NCBI RefSeq assembly: GCF_040545875.1
Contig: NZ_JBEPMR010000015.1
From: Faecalicatena_A orotica
Lineage (GTDB): Bacteria; Bacillota; Clostridia; Lachnospirales; Lachnospiraceae
DNA: 64,000 nucleotides
Reading direction: 5' to 3' (one strand)
Position numbers and translations under genes: made by a program. Under the pieces are notes generated by a model. That model was not told the DNA's origin and searched no databases. It saw nothing but the letters and a program-made list of their open reading frames with translations. Below are positions 9,201 to 17,165 of this stretch, piece after piece; the stretch's first letter is position 1, and each line of letters starts with the position of its first letter.

Positions 9201-9293
9201 TAAATTCAAATCGGATCAAAATAAGGCACTGCAAAATGGGGAGAATATGAGTAGAGGAGAGTCAGCGTGAATAATTAAGAAGGAGATATAATA

Positions 9294-9833
9294 ATGGAAA
9301 ATAGTTTATTAACCAGCCTTGGAATAGATCCGGCATATTTTATAATATTACTATTTTTGATTCAGGTTCTGCTGTTTATACTGCTTATCAGTGTAAATAT
9401 GAAATATAACCGCCTGAAAGTAAGCTATAATTCGTTTATGAAAGGGAAAGATGGGAAGAATTTAGAGGAAAGCATACTGGCAAGGTTTGCCGAACTCGAC
9501 GAGGTTACTGAACTGGCCAAGAAAAACGAGCAGAATATTAGTGATATTTATAAGAAAATGAAATCTCATTACCAAAAGATAGGTATTGTAAAATACGATG
9601 CATTTCATGAAATGGGAGGAAATTTGAGTTTTGCCCTGACAATGCTGGATGAGGAAGATAACGGGTGGATTTTGAATGCAATGCACAGCAGAGAAGGCTG
9701 TTATACCTATATTAAAGAAATTGTAAAAGGGCAGAGTTATATAGAGCTTGCGGAAGAAGAAGTAGAATCTTTGGAAAGAGCAATCTATCAGGATGCCTAT
9801 GGCTTGAAAACAGATCTGGAGCGTGGTCTGTAA
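9294..9833 (+). CDS. DUF4446 family membrane-anchored protein
   Basis: 179 residues. One membrane segment near residues 13-36 (AYFIILLFLIQVLLFILLISV) is followed by a charged helical region that may be coiled-coil (ESILARFAELDEVTELAKKNEQNISDIYKKM). A C-terminal domain with YDAFHEMGGNLSFALTMLDEEDNGWILNAMHSREGCYTYIKEI matches the DUF4446 block I know. Function unknown; the gene sits after parB in many clostridia, which hints at a role in chromosome or envelope organisation. Ribosome site AAGGAG is 8 bases before the start. Confidence 0.85.
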   Translation: MENSLLTSLGIDPAYFIILLFLIQVLLFILLISVNMKYNRLKVSYNSFMKGKDGKNLEESILARFAELDEVTELAKKNEQNISDIYKKMKSHYQKIGIVKYDAFHEMGGNLSFALTMLDEEDNGWILNAMHSREGCYTYIKEIVKGQSYIELAEEEVESLERAIYQDAYGLKTDLERGL

Positions 9834-9916
9834 AAAAGTTGTTTACAAACAGTTTTTCATGTATAGTTATTCATAAAAGATCAGTATAAAGGATATATAA
9901 AATTGAGGAGGATACT

Positions 9917-11206
9917 ATGTTAGACATTAAATTTGTAAGAAACAATCCAGAAGAGGTAAAGCAGAACATCAGAAATAAGTTTCAGGATTCAAAGCTCCCA
10001 TTAGTTGATGAAGTACTCGAGCTGGATAAGAGAAACCGGGAGATTAAACAGGAAGTAGAAGCACTGCGTGCAGAGAAGAATAAGATTTCCAAACAGATTG
10101 GCGCCCTCATGGGTCAGGGAAAAAAGGAAGAGGCAGAAGCTGTTAAAAAGCAGATTGCTGAAAATGCTGACAGAATAGAAACACTTTCTGCAGAGGAAAA
10201 AGAAGTAGAAGAAAACATCAAACAGAAGATGATGATTATACCGAATATCATTGATCCATCTGTTCCAATAGGAAAAGACGACAGTGAAAATGTAGAAATA
10301 GAAAGGTACGGCGAGCCTGTAGTACCGGACTTTGAGATTCCATATCATACTGAGATCATGGAGAAGTTTAACGGAATTGATCTGGACAGCGCGAGAAGAG
10401 TTGCCGGAAATGGATTCTACTATCTGATGGGGGATATAGCGCGCCTTCATTCCGCTGTAATCTCATATGCAAGAGACTTCATGATTAACAGAGGATTCAC
10501 ATATTGTGTACCGCCTTTCATGATCAGAAGCAATGTCGTAACAGGCGTTATGAGTTTTGCAGAAATGGATGCCATGATGTATAAGATCGAGGGTGAAGAC
10601 CTGTATCTGATCGGTACAAGTGAACATTCCATGATCGGTAAATTTATTGATACACAGCTGACTGAAGAGGAACTTCCCCAGACACTGACAAGCTATTCAC
10701 CATGTTTTAGAAAAGAAAAAGGTGCACACGGAATAGAAGAGAGAGGTGTATACCGCATCCATCAATTTGAAAAGCAGGAAATGATCGTTGTCTGCAAACC
10801 GGAAGAGAGTATGCAGTGGTATGATAAGTTGTGGCAGAACACGGTAGATCTGTTCCGTTCACTGGATATCCCTGTCCGTACGTTAGAGTGCTGCTCAGGA
10901 GATCTGGCAGACCTGAAAGTGAAATCAGTAGATGTTGAAGCTTGGTCACCGAGACAGAAAAAATATTTTGAAGTAGGAAGCTGCTCTAACCTCGGGGATG
11001 CTCAGGCAAGAAGACTGGGAATCAGAGTAAAAGGTGCAGATGGCAAATATTTTGCGCATACACTAAATAATACAGTAGTGGCGCCGCCGAGAATGTTGAT
11101 TGCTTTTCTTGAAAATAATCTCCAGGCAGATGGTTCTGTAAAGATACCGGAAGCACTTCAGCCATATATGGGCGGAAATACTGAAATTGCTGTAAAAAAG
11201 AAATAG
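9917..11206 (+). CDS. serS: Seryl-tRNA synthetase
   Basis: 429 residues, normal size. The N-terminal long antiparallel coiled-coil arm that binds the tRNA-Ser variable loop spans about residues 25-105 (LDKRNREIKQEVEALRAEKNKISKQ). Class II motif 2 is visible as SPCFRKEKGAHG plus ERGVYRIHQFEKQE, and motif 3 as HTLNNTVVAPPRMLIAFLENN. It charges tRNA-Ser with serine (ATP-dependent) in the cytoplasm. There is a strong GAGGAGG ribosome site. No T-box leader is seen in the 83 bp upstream. Confidence 0.97.
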   Translation: MLDIKFVRNNPEEVKQNIRNKFQDSKLPLVDEVLELDKRNREIKQEVEALRAEKNKISKQIGALMGQGKKEEAEAVKKQIAENADRIETLSAEEKEVEENIKQKMMIIPNIIDPSVPIGKDDSENVEIERYGEPVVPDFEIPYHTEIMEKFNGIDLDSARRVAGNGFYYLMGDIARLHSAVISYARDFMINRGFTYCVPPFMIRSNVVTGVMSFAEMDAMMYKIEGEDLYLIGTSEHSMIGKFIDTQLTEEELPQTLTSYSPCFRKEKGAHGIEERGVYRIHQFEKQEMIVVCKPEESMQWYDKLWQNTVDLFRSLDIPVRTLECCSGDLADLKVKSVDVEAWSPRQKKYFEVGSCSNLGDAQARRLGIRVKGADGKYFAHTLNNTVVAPPRMLIAFLENNLQADGSVKIPEALQPYMGGNTEIAVKKK

Positions 11207-11220
11207 ATTTGGAGAACATT

Positions 11221-12096
11221 ATGCATCAATACCTAAAAGCAATTGGTTTCAATAACTTGAAGACAAAGAATGATTTAAAAGAACTTCTGAAACAGGTAGA
11301 AACTAATTTTACGCATCAGACAATTGTGTCATATAAGGATTGGGCAGATTACTGTGAGTTCCAGAAGGAATACGGGCAGAATGTAGGTATTACAATCTGC
11401 GGGGAACTAGATGAAGAAGAGAATTTTGATGCAGATTATTACTTTCCATATTTTGAAGGAAGCGGAATCACTACTTATGCAGATGTAGCCGTAGACAAAA
11501 GAATTGAAAAGGAACAGTATGTAGGTATCTGTGAAGACCCGAAAGTCGGCATCAGCCTGATCTTCCATCTCCAGAATGGAATTGAGTATATGAGGGAGCG
11601 CCAGCTGGGACTCGTGAACGGCATGGCGACCTCAGTTACGTTTTCAGGGCTCGCATTGTCAGGAAAGATACTTTTTCCTGTGAGAAAGAGTGAGGAACAG
11701 GTTAAGACGGAGAGGGAGGCATCCGATAACAGAAAACTGCTGCTTGATGCAGCAAGAAGCGGTGACCCGACTGCAATCGAGACACTGACGCTTGATGATA
11801 TCGATACATACTCAAAGGTATCGAGACGTCTTATGAAAGAGGATATCTTCACCATCGTTGATACATATTTTATGCCTTATGGTGTGGAATGTGACCTGTA
11901 CTCAATCATGGGCGAGATACTGGCCGTAAGAAAGCGGGAGAATATCCTGACAAAAGAACCTTTATATCAGATGAAACTCGATGTGAATGAGCTGCAGTTT
12001 GATATCTGTGTTCCTGCAAACGAGGTAATGGGGGAACCAGAGATCGGCAGACGTTTTAAAGGTACTATATGGCTGCAGGGATATATTAATTTTTAA
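11221..12096 (+). CDS. DUF3881 family protein
   Basis: 291 residues from ATG 11221, which has GGAG 6 bases upstream; an ATG at 11209 lacks such a site. The sequence (MHQYLKAIGFNNLKTK, DADYYFPYFEGSGITTYADVAVDKRIEKE, YGVECDLYSIMGEIL) matches DUF3881, a cytoplasmic family I associate with Lachnospiraceae and with a position after serS. No membrane segment or known catalytic motif is seen. It is probably co-transcribed with serS, 14 bp away. Function unknown. Confidence 0.85.
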   Translation: MHQYLKAIGFNNLKTKNDLKELLKQVETNFTHQTIVSYKDWADYCEFQKEYGQNVGITICGELDEEENFDADYYFPYFEGSGITTYADVAVDKRIEKEQYVGICEDPKVGISLIFHLQNGIEYMRERQLGLVNGMATSVTFSGLALSGKILFPVRKSEEQVKTEREASDNRKLLLDAARSGDPTAIETLTLDDIDTYSKVSRRLMKEDIFTIVDTYFMPYGVECDLYSIMGEILAVRKRENILTKEPLYQMKLDVNELQFDICVPANEVMGEPEIGRRFKGTIWLQGYINF

Positions 12097-12257
12097 ATAA
12101 AACGGGAAGAATGAAAGAAGTATAGGAAATATATAAAGTTTCATAACTATAAAATTTAAAATTCTTCTAAAATTCTTCCCGAAAAAAGTTGAGAAAATTT
12201 GAGTTTCATGTTATATTAATAGTTGTGTTCAGGAAATAAGTAAATAAAGTTTTATAA

Positions 12258-12331
12258 GTTTCTGTAGCTCAGCAGGATAGAGCGTCCGCCTCCTAAGCGG
12301 AAGGCCAGCGGTTCGAATCCGCTCAGGAACG
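12258..12331 (+). tRNA. tRNA-Arg (anticodon CCT)
   Basis: Full cloverleaf. The acceptor GTTTCTG pairs with CAGGAAC; the D arm is GCTC/GAGC; the anticodon stem TCCGC/GCGGA holds loop CTCCTAA; the T arm is AGCGG-TTCGAAT-CCGCT; the discriminator is G. No CCA is encoded. Anticodon CCT reads AGG codons. The 3' half is duplicated at 13969-14010, marking it as the integration target of the small island that follows. Confidence 0.96.
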
Positions 12332-12389
12332 CTAATGAAAAAAGTCGGAGATACCTTGGAAAATAAAGGGCTTCGGCTTTTTTGTTTGG
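12290..12389 (+). repeat. 100-bp direct repeat, left copy (attL-like), in tRNA-Arg 3' half
   Basis: Starts in the anticodon loop (CTCCTAAGCGG) and runs through the tRNA terminator to GTTTGG. It matches 13969-14068 with a single substitution (A here, G there, after GCTAATG). A repeat covering a tRNA 3' end is the usual mark of tyrosine-recombinase integration. Confidence 0.92.
12338..12388 (+). terminator. Terminator of tRNA-Arg
   Basis: AAAAAAGTCGGAG pairs, with two G-T wobbles, with CTTCGGCTTTTTT, followed by a T run. The same hairpin is carried in the downstream repeat copy. Confidence 0.75.
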
Positions 12390-12864
12390 AATAATTGGGG
12401 GGTGAGAGATTTGATAATGCAAATACCGTTTTTGCTAATTGGAGAAAAAAGCAGTTAAAAATGCTGTAATTTAAAATGCGAATGTTGTTATCTTTTTTCT
12501 TGTTTATAATGATATCAGTTCCTATTTATGCATAGTTAAACTTACTACTGCTTCCGTTTATAATAAGTGCTTGGCTAAGTTAACGCCTAAAGAAGAAAAT
12601 AAATATCAAGCAATATTAGAAAAATAAACAGAGGGAAGAAAATTTGAAATAAAAAATTTTTACAATCAATATTATTTAGCAGCACGTAATTGTCCCAAAA
12701 GATTAACCTTTTCTATGTGGATTTATGTGTTAAAAAGCCTGTAAAATGGTACAATGGAATTGTAAGAAAAAAGTTTTAAGGTTGCAATTTGTGATTTCAA
12801 GTATAGAAAAATACTAACTTGAGGATTCAATTTGCAATTTCAAGTTTAAGAAAGGATTAAATGT
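12390..12864. other. AT-rich non-coding part of the island, with leader repeats of the ORF6N gene
   Basis: No convincing gene. A short open stretch at about 12513-12627 ends in a protein-like tail (KLTPKEENKYQAILEK then stop), possibly the remnant of a lost gene; it has no start site. Near the 3' end, CAATTTGTGATTTCAAG (12785-12801) and CAATTTGCAATTTCAAG (12828-12844) repeat, and the first recurs exactly inside the ORF6N gene. Confidence 0.5.
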
Positions 12865-13827
12865 ATGGTAAAAACAGAACAGACCACTTTGGCAGAAGCA
12901 GATGAAAATATACAGATATCAACTGTAGAATCAGCTCAATCTGATATAAAAAATTTTATATATGTGGTTCGCAATCAGCAAGTGATGATAGACAGCGATT
13001 TAGCAATGTTATATCAAGTGGAAACGAGGACGTTGAATCAAGCCGTAAAAAGAAACATGGCACGATTTCCAGAAAAATTTCGTTTTCAATTATCTGAAAG
13101 TGAATATGAAAACTTGAAATCACAATTTGTGATTTCAAGCAATGAAGAAAGTGGTCATGGTGGCAGACGTACGCTTCCTTATGTGTTTACTGAACAAGGA
13201 ATTGCTATGCTATCTGCTGTTTTGCGTAGTGATATAGCAGTACAGATTAGTATCAATATTATGGATGCTTTTGTGGAAATGCGGCAATTCATTGCCAATA
13301 ATTCTCTGCTTTTTGAGCGTATCAGTCATGTAGAACTAAAGCAGTTGGAATATCAGAAGCGGACGGATGAAAAGCTGGAGCAGATATTTGAATACATATC
13401 TGAGCATGAAGAAGCAAGCCAGAAGATATTTTTTGATGGACAGATTTATGATGCGTTTAGCCTGATTGTCAGTTTGATACAAAAGGCAGAAAAAGAAATT
13501 GCACTTATAGACGGATATGTAGATGTGGAAACATTGAATTTGTTTTCCAAGAAAAAAGAAAATGTGGCTGTGACTATTTACACGCAGAAACGGACGCGGC
13601 TTACGAAAACAGATATGCAGAATTTTAATGCACAATATCCGACATTGAATGTGAAATATACAAATGTGTTCCATGACCGTTTCTTAATCATTGACAGAGA
13701 AAAAGCTTATCATGTGGGAGCATCATTAAAAGATGCAGGCAAAAAATGTTTTGGCATTAACCTTATTCAAGATGTAGGAATTGTCAAAGACATATTGCAG
13801 CGGTTAGAATTGGAAATGGAGGAATAA
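12865..13827 (+). CDS. ORF6N-domain (KilA-N-like) DNA-binding protein with PLD-like C-terminal region
   Basis: 320 residues. Residues of roughly 27-140 are an ORF6N domain: IKNFIYVVRNQQVMIDSDLAM, ETRTLNQAVKRN, RFPEKFRF, then GGRRTLPYVFTEQGIAMLSAVL. Phage antirepressors and KilA-N relatives share this DNA-binding fold. A helical middle follows. The C-terminal part (about 185-320) resembles a phospholipase-D-like fold with one H-x-R-x4-D motif (HDRFLIID, about residue 270) and VGASLKDAGKK. Function unknown; it is the only gene of the tRNA-Arg island. AAAGGA lies 8 bases before the ATG. The coding DNA contains a perfect 27-bp palindrome (13113-13139), and its half-site recurs in the leader, suggesting self-binding. 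Confidence 0.8.
   Translation: MVKTEQTTLAEADENIQISTVESAQSDIKNFIYVVRNQQVMIDSDLAMLYQVETRTLNQAVKRNMARFPEKFRFQLSESEYENLKSQFVISSNEESGHGGRRTLPYVFTEQGIAMLSAVLRSDIAVQISINIMDAFVEMRQFIANNSLLFERISHVELKQLEYQKRTDEKLEQIFEYISEHEEASQKIFFDGQIYDAFSLIVSLIQKAEKEIALIDGYVDVETLNLFSKKKENVAVTIYTQKRTRLTKTDMQNFNAQYPTLNVKYTNVFHDRFLIIDREKAYHVGASLKDAGKKCFGINLIQDVGIVKDILQRLELEMEE
13113..13139. repeat. 27-bp perfect palindrome inside the ORF6N gene
   Basis: Arms CTTGAAATCACAA and TTGTGATTTCAAG around one central T. The right 17 bases (CAATTTGTGATTTCAAG) are identical to 12785-12801 in the gene leader. Confidence 0.9.
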
Positions 13828-13968
13828 TGCTTTAAACCGCAAATAGCCACTTCAAGTTTGACGGAGGCAAACGGGGAGTGAGAGAATATATTTGTCTTTG
13901 GGTAACAGCAGGGATATAAAGGGATTAGTTAAACTTATAAGGAAGCTGCTTTATACCTGGAAAACCAT

Positions 13969-14068
13969 CTCCTAAGCGGAAGGCCAGCGGTTCGAATCCG
14001 CTCAGGAACGCTAATGGAAAAAGTCGGAGATACCTTGGAAAATAAAGGGCTTCGGCTTTTTTGTTTGG
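13969..14068 (+). repeat. 100-bp direct repeat, right copy (attR-like)
   Basis: 99 of 100 bases identical to 12290-12389. It holds only the 3' 42 bases of the tRNA, so it cannot make a functional tRNA by itself. The bases before it (AAAACCAT) differ from the tRNA 5' half. Confidence 0.92.
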
Positions 14069-14157
14069 GAATAATAGGGGGCAACCCCTAAAGAAAAAAA
14101 TTGTGGATGCGTAATATAATTTAAAAAACGACTTTCAATTTGATGGGGGTATATAAA

Positions 14158-14598
14158 ATGAAAATTATTGAAGTAACAGACAGAAATTCGCTGATAGAGC
14201 AGTTATTAAAAGTGTGGGAAAGTTCTGTAAAGGCAACACATCTCTTTCTATCGGTTAGTGAAATAGAAGACATTAAGAAGTATGTACCACAAGCACTTAA
14301 TGAGATCCCCCAATTAATTATTGTTGAAAACGAAAATCAAGTTCCAGTTGGTTTTATGGGTATTGTAGAACAACACCTTGAAATGCTTTTTATTTCTCAT
14401 GAGGAAAGAAGGAAAGGAATTGGTAAAGAACTGCTTAAATATGGAATAGATAAATATTCGGTTAATGATTTAGCCGTTAATGAACAAAATCCTCTTGCTA
14501 AAGGTTTCTATGAATACATGGGATTTGAAGTTTATAAAAGAACAGAATGTGATGAACAAGGTAATCCATATCCACTTTTATATATGAGGTTAGCTTGA
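14158..14598 (+). CDS. GNAT family N-acetyltransferase
   Basis: 146 residues from ATG 14158 (GGGGGT 8 bases upstream; an ATG at 14140 is less well placed). The acetyl-CoA-binding signature is seen as LEMLFISHEERRKGIGKELLKYGI (R/Q-x-x-G-x-G/A form RRKGIG), followed by NDLAVNEQNPLAKGFYEYMGFEVYKR. Substrate unknown; many such proteins acetylate small amines or antibiotics. It lies just right of the island repeat, on the chromosome side, and is probably monocistronic. Its low-GC coding differs little from its neighbours. Confidence 0.85.
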   Translation: MKIIEVTDRNSLIEQLLKVWESSVKATHLFLSVSEIEDIKKYVPQALNEIPQLIIVENENQVPVGFMGIVEQHLEMLFISHEERRKGIGKELLKYGIDKYSVNDLAVNEQNPLAKGFYEYMGFEVYKRTECDEQGNPYPLLYMRLA

Positions 14599-14762
14599 TA
14601 AATTTCAAAAGCCACAAAGACAACATTCCGTTCTTCATCTATATGTGTCACTACAAAATAGTCTGAAAGTATATCAGTCATGTAAAACTAAAGCAATTGT
14701 AATCATTTGAAAACCATGTATAATTAATATTAATATAGATTAGATTGTAAGGAGGTATATTT

Positions 14763-15788
14763 GTGAAGCGGATTACGTTAGGTACGACGGGCATTACTGT
14801 GCCACAGAATGCTTTTGGCGCCTTGCCTGTTCAGAGGGTGGACATGGAGATGGCGTCTTTGATTTTGAGAAGGGCCTATGAGGGCGGAATGACTTTTTTT
14901 GATACTGCCAGAGCCTATAGTGATAGTGAGCAGAAGATTGGTAAGGCGCTCGGGGAGGTTAGAGATAAGATTTTTCTTGCCAGTAAGACAATGGCGAGGA
15001 CACCGGAGGCGTTTTGGTGTGATCTTGAGGAATCGCTTCGGATGCTTCAGACGGACTACATAGATATCTACCAGTTTCATTGTGTGGATACTTGTTACCG
15101 GCCAGGGGACGGGACTGGCATGTATGAATGTATGCAGAAGGCGAAGGAGCAGGGAAAAATACTCCATATTGGCGTAACTTCCCATAAGCTTGAAGTGGCA
15201 AGGGAGTGTGTAAAGTCGGGACTCTATGAGACAATGCAGTATCCGCTCAGCTATCTTTCTATTGACAAGGAGCTGGAGTTGGTTGATATGTGTAAAGAAC
15301 AGAAAATGGGATTTATTGCCATGAAGGGTCTGGCAGGAGGGCTGATTAACAACTCCCGCGCGGCTTTTGCGTTTATGTCCCAGTTCGACCATGTACTGCC
15401 GATATGGGGGATTCAGAAGCTGGAAGAGTTGGAGGAGTGGCTTGGATATATGGAGCATCCTCCGGTTCTGGATGAGGAGATAACTGTATTTATTGAAAAG
15501 GAAAAACTGGAGCTGACAGGGGATTTCTGTCGTGGATGTGGATACTGTTTGCCGTGTCCGGCTGAGATTCCAATCAATAACTGCGCAAGGATGTCACAGA
15601 TGATCCGAAGGGCTCCATCTGCTGACTGGTTAAGTTCCCAGTGGCAGGATAATATGAAGAAGATAGAGAATTGTCTGAATTGTGGGGAGTGTAAGAAGAG
15701 GTGTCCTTATGAGCTCAATACGCCGGAGCTGTTGAAAAAGAATTATGAGGATTATAAGAAAATTCTGGCGGGGGAAGTGGATGTCTAA
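14763..15788 (+). CDS. Aldo/keto reductase with C-terminal 4Fe-4S ferredoxin-like region
   Basis: 341 residues, GTG start with GGAGG 7 bases upstream. The TIM-barrel reductase has the AKR tetrad: Asp and Tyr in FFDTARAYSDSEQ, Lys in FLASKTMART and His in DIYQFHCVD. The C-terminal 70 residues carry two Cys clusters, CRGCGYCLPCPAEIPINNC and CLNCGECKKRCPYELNTPEL, which should bind iron-sulfur clusters. Such AKR-ferredoxin fusions are common in anaerobes and probably use reduced ferredoxin or NAD(P)H on an unknown carbonyl substrate. Monocistronic; ends at a strong bidirectional terminator. Confidence 0.88.
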   Translation: MKRITLGTTGITVPQNAFGALPVQRVDMEMASLILRRAYEGGMTFFDTARAYSDSEQKIGKALGEVRDKIFLASKTMARTPEAFWCDLEESLRMLQTDYIDIYQFHCVDTCYRPGDGTGMYECMQKAKEQGKILHIGVTSHKLEVARECVKSGLYETMQYPLSYLSIDKELELVDMCKEQKMGFIAMKGLAGGLINNSRAAFAFMSQFDHVLPIWGIQKLEELEEWLGYMEHPPVLDEEITVFIEKEKLELTGDFCRGCGYCLPCPAEIPINNCARMSQMIRRAPSADWLSSQWQDNMKKIENCLNCGECKKRCPYELNTPELLKKNYEDYKKILAGEVDV

Positions 15789-15833
15789 AAGCGGTGCAGG
15801 ACGATTATAGCAGCCATTTTGAAAATATTTATA

Positions 15834-15877
15834 TATAAGAAATAGCATCCAGTGGTGACAGGATGCTATTTCTTATA
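15834..15877. terminator. Bidirectional terminator between aldo/keto reductase and the minus-strand operon
   Basis: Perfect 17-bp arms, TATAAGAAATAGCATCC and its complement, with a 10-base loop. It serves both convergent transcripts. Confidence 0.9.
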
Positions 15878-15879
15878 TA

Positions 15880-16341
15880 TTATTTATACTGTTCTTTCAC
15901 CTCGACTAATACGCCAAGTGCCTCCGATGTATTGAAATATTCGTAAGCCTCATACCCCTTTTCCTGTTTAAAAATGGATTCGAAGCCTGCATTTTTTACA
16001 GTCTCTTCATCATTTTCAAGGGGGCCGTCTGATAACAGGCAGATGGAGCAGATTGACGTGCCGTGTTCTTTTAACCAGTCTGCCCAGGGATCATTGTTTC
16101 CGAGAGGCTGGATAATTTCGAACCAGAAGTTATCACTGAAAACACTCTCCACTTTCATAGGTGTATCTGTAATATCAGCACCTTTATACTTCGTAAAAGG
16201 TGTTCTTACCTCTTTGTGTTCTCCATCCTGCGCTTCCGGCCCTTTCCCGGTTCCCAGCAGTGTTTTATATGCTGAAACAGTTTTTTCCAAATCGTCTGTC
16301 ACTACAATTACTTTAACGATATTCGTTGATGATAATGCCAT
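15880..16341 (-). CDS. VOC superfamily (glyoxalase/epimerase-like) protein
   Basis: 153 residues from the ATG whose complement ends at 16341, with GGGAG upstream. It has a paired beta-alpha-beta-beta-beta VOC layout: NIVKVIVVTDDLEKTVSAYKTLLG at the start, FWFEIIQPLGNNDPWADWLKEHG in the middle and EAYEYFNTSEALGVLVEVKEQ at the end. VOC enzymes use a metal to act on vicinal oxygens (epimerases, lyases, dioxygenases). It is the last gene of the minus-strand sugar operon and resembles the VOC gene at its other end (23879-24343), especially the IQP-W-W/L block. Likely a step in processing the imported glycoside. Substrate unknown. Confidence 0.75.
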   Translation of the reverse strand: MALSSTNIVKVIVVTDDLEKTVSAYKTLLGTGKGPEAQDGEHKEVRTPFTKYKGADITDTPMKVESVFSDNFWFEIIQPLGNNDPWADWLKEHGTSICSICLLSDGPLENDEETVKNAGFESIFKQEKGYEAYEYFNTSEALGVLVEVKEQYK

Positions 16342-16396
16342 TGTTGTCTCCCTCATGTTATATGTTATTATTTACTTGTTTCTTTGCTTACCTGAT

Positions 16397-17140
16397 CTAT
16401 TTATTCGTAAAACCGCCGTCCGTTATGATTTCAGCACCTGTTACATAAGACGATTCATCGGATGCCAGGAATAATGCAACTGCCGCGATTTCGCTGGGTT
16501 TTCCGATATGACCGATGGGGAGCTGTGAAATGATATTGTTCCGTATCTCGTCATTGTCATGTACAAAGTCCGTGAACCCTTGTGTCTCTGTCGGTCCGGG
16601 GCTTATTGCATTTGCCCGGATCCCCTTTTCGGCAAGCTCGCCTGTGAAAGAACGGGCCATGGATCTGACCGCCGCTTTTGCCGCATTATAAACGATGGCG
16701 TTTTTCCCGCCCTGAAAACCTGCAATGGATGAGATGAGGACAATTGCGGATTTATTAGACATAAACGGAATAAGCTTCTGTACTGTGAAAAAGGCAGAAA
16801 AAACATTCAAATCCATAATCAGATGAAACTCTTCCGGAGTGATTTCCGGGATCGGGTTTTGAGGTCCGTTTCCGACAATCGGAAGTACTGCCTTGACTTT
16901 ACGCCCTGTTTTTTTTACGGACTCGGCTATTTTCTCCAGATCCTCTACCTTGGTTGCGTCAACCTTCAGAATATCGATAACCTGACTGTTTCCCTCATAT
17001 ACTTTTTTAGCGGTTTCCAGATCATAATCAGCTACAATCAAATCAGCGCCTTCGCTCAAAAAACGTTCTGCGATAGCCCTGCCGATCCCGTTTGCAGCAC
17101 CTGTAACAACACACAATTCTTTATCTAATAATTTATTCAT
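16397..17140 (-). CDS. SDR family NAD(P)-dependent oxidoreductase
   Basis: 247 residues, classical short-chain dehydrogenase. The cofactor motif VVTGAANGIGRAIAERF is at the N-terminus; D in ADYDLET (about residue 38) suggests NAD preference. The catalytic Ser is in VLISSIAGFQGG and Tyr/Lys in YNAAKAAVRS. The C-terminal ASDESSYVTGAEIITDGG block is typical. It oxidises or reduces an alcohol/ketone, presumably on a sugar or an aglycone handled by the surrounding operon. It lies between the GH43 and VOC genes with short gaps, so it is probably co-transcribed. Confidence 0.88.
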   Translation of the reverse strand: MNKLLDKELCVVTGAANGIGRAIAERFLSEGADLIVADYDLETAKKVYEGNSQVIDILKVDATKVEDLEKIAESVKKTGRKVKAVLPIVGNGPQNPIPEITPEEFHLIMDLNVFSAFFTVQKLIPFMSNKSAIVLISSIAGFQGGKNAIVYNAAKAAVRSMARSFTGELAEKGIRANAISPGPTETQGFTDFVHDNDEIRNNIISQLPIGHIGKPSEIAAVALFLASDESSYVTGAEIITDGGFTNK

Positions 17141-17165
17141 AAAATTCTACCGAACCTTTCTGTGT

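Larger units (their letters stand above)
12290..14068. mobile_element. Putative minimal integrated island at tRNA-Arg
   Basis: Segment bounded by the 100-bp direct repeats, repeat unit spacing 1,679 bp. It contains one gene (ORF6N-domain protein, 12865-13827) and about 475 bases of AT-rich non-coding DNA. No integrase, excisionase or relaxase frame is present. It may be a decayed prophage/ICE end, or a satellite mobilised in trans; the sequence alone does not decide. The one-base difference between repeats suggests the insertion is not brand new. Confidence 0.7.

Noticed and set aside
12513..12627. Open stretch ending in KLTPKEENKYQAILEK
   Set aside because: Protein-like, but no start or ribosome site; mentioned only as a possible remnant.
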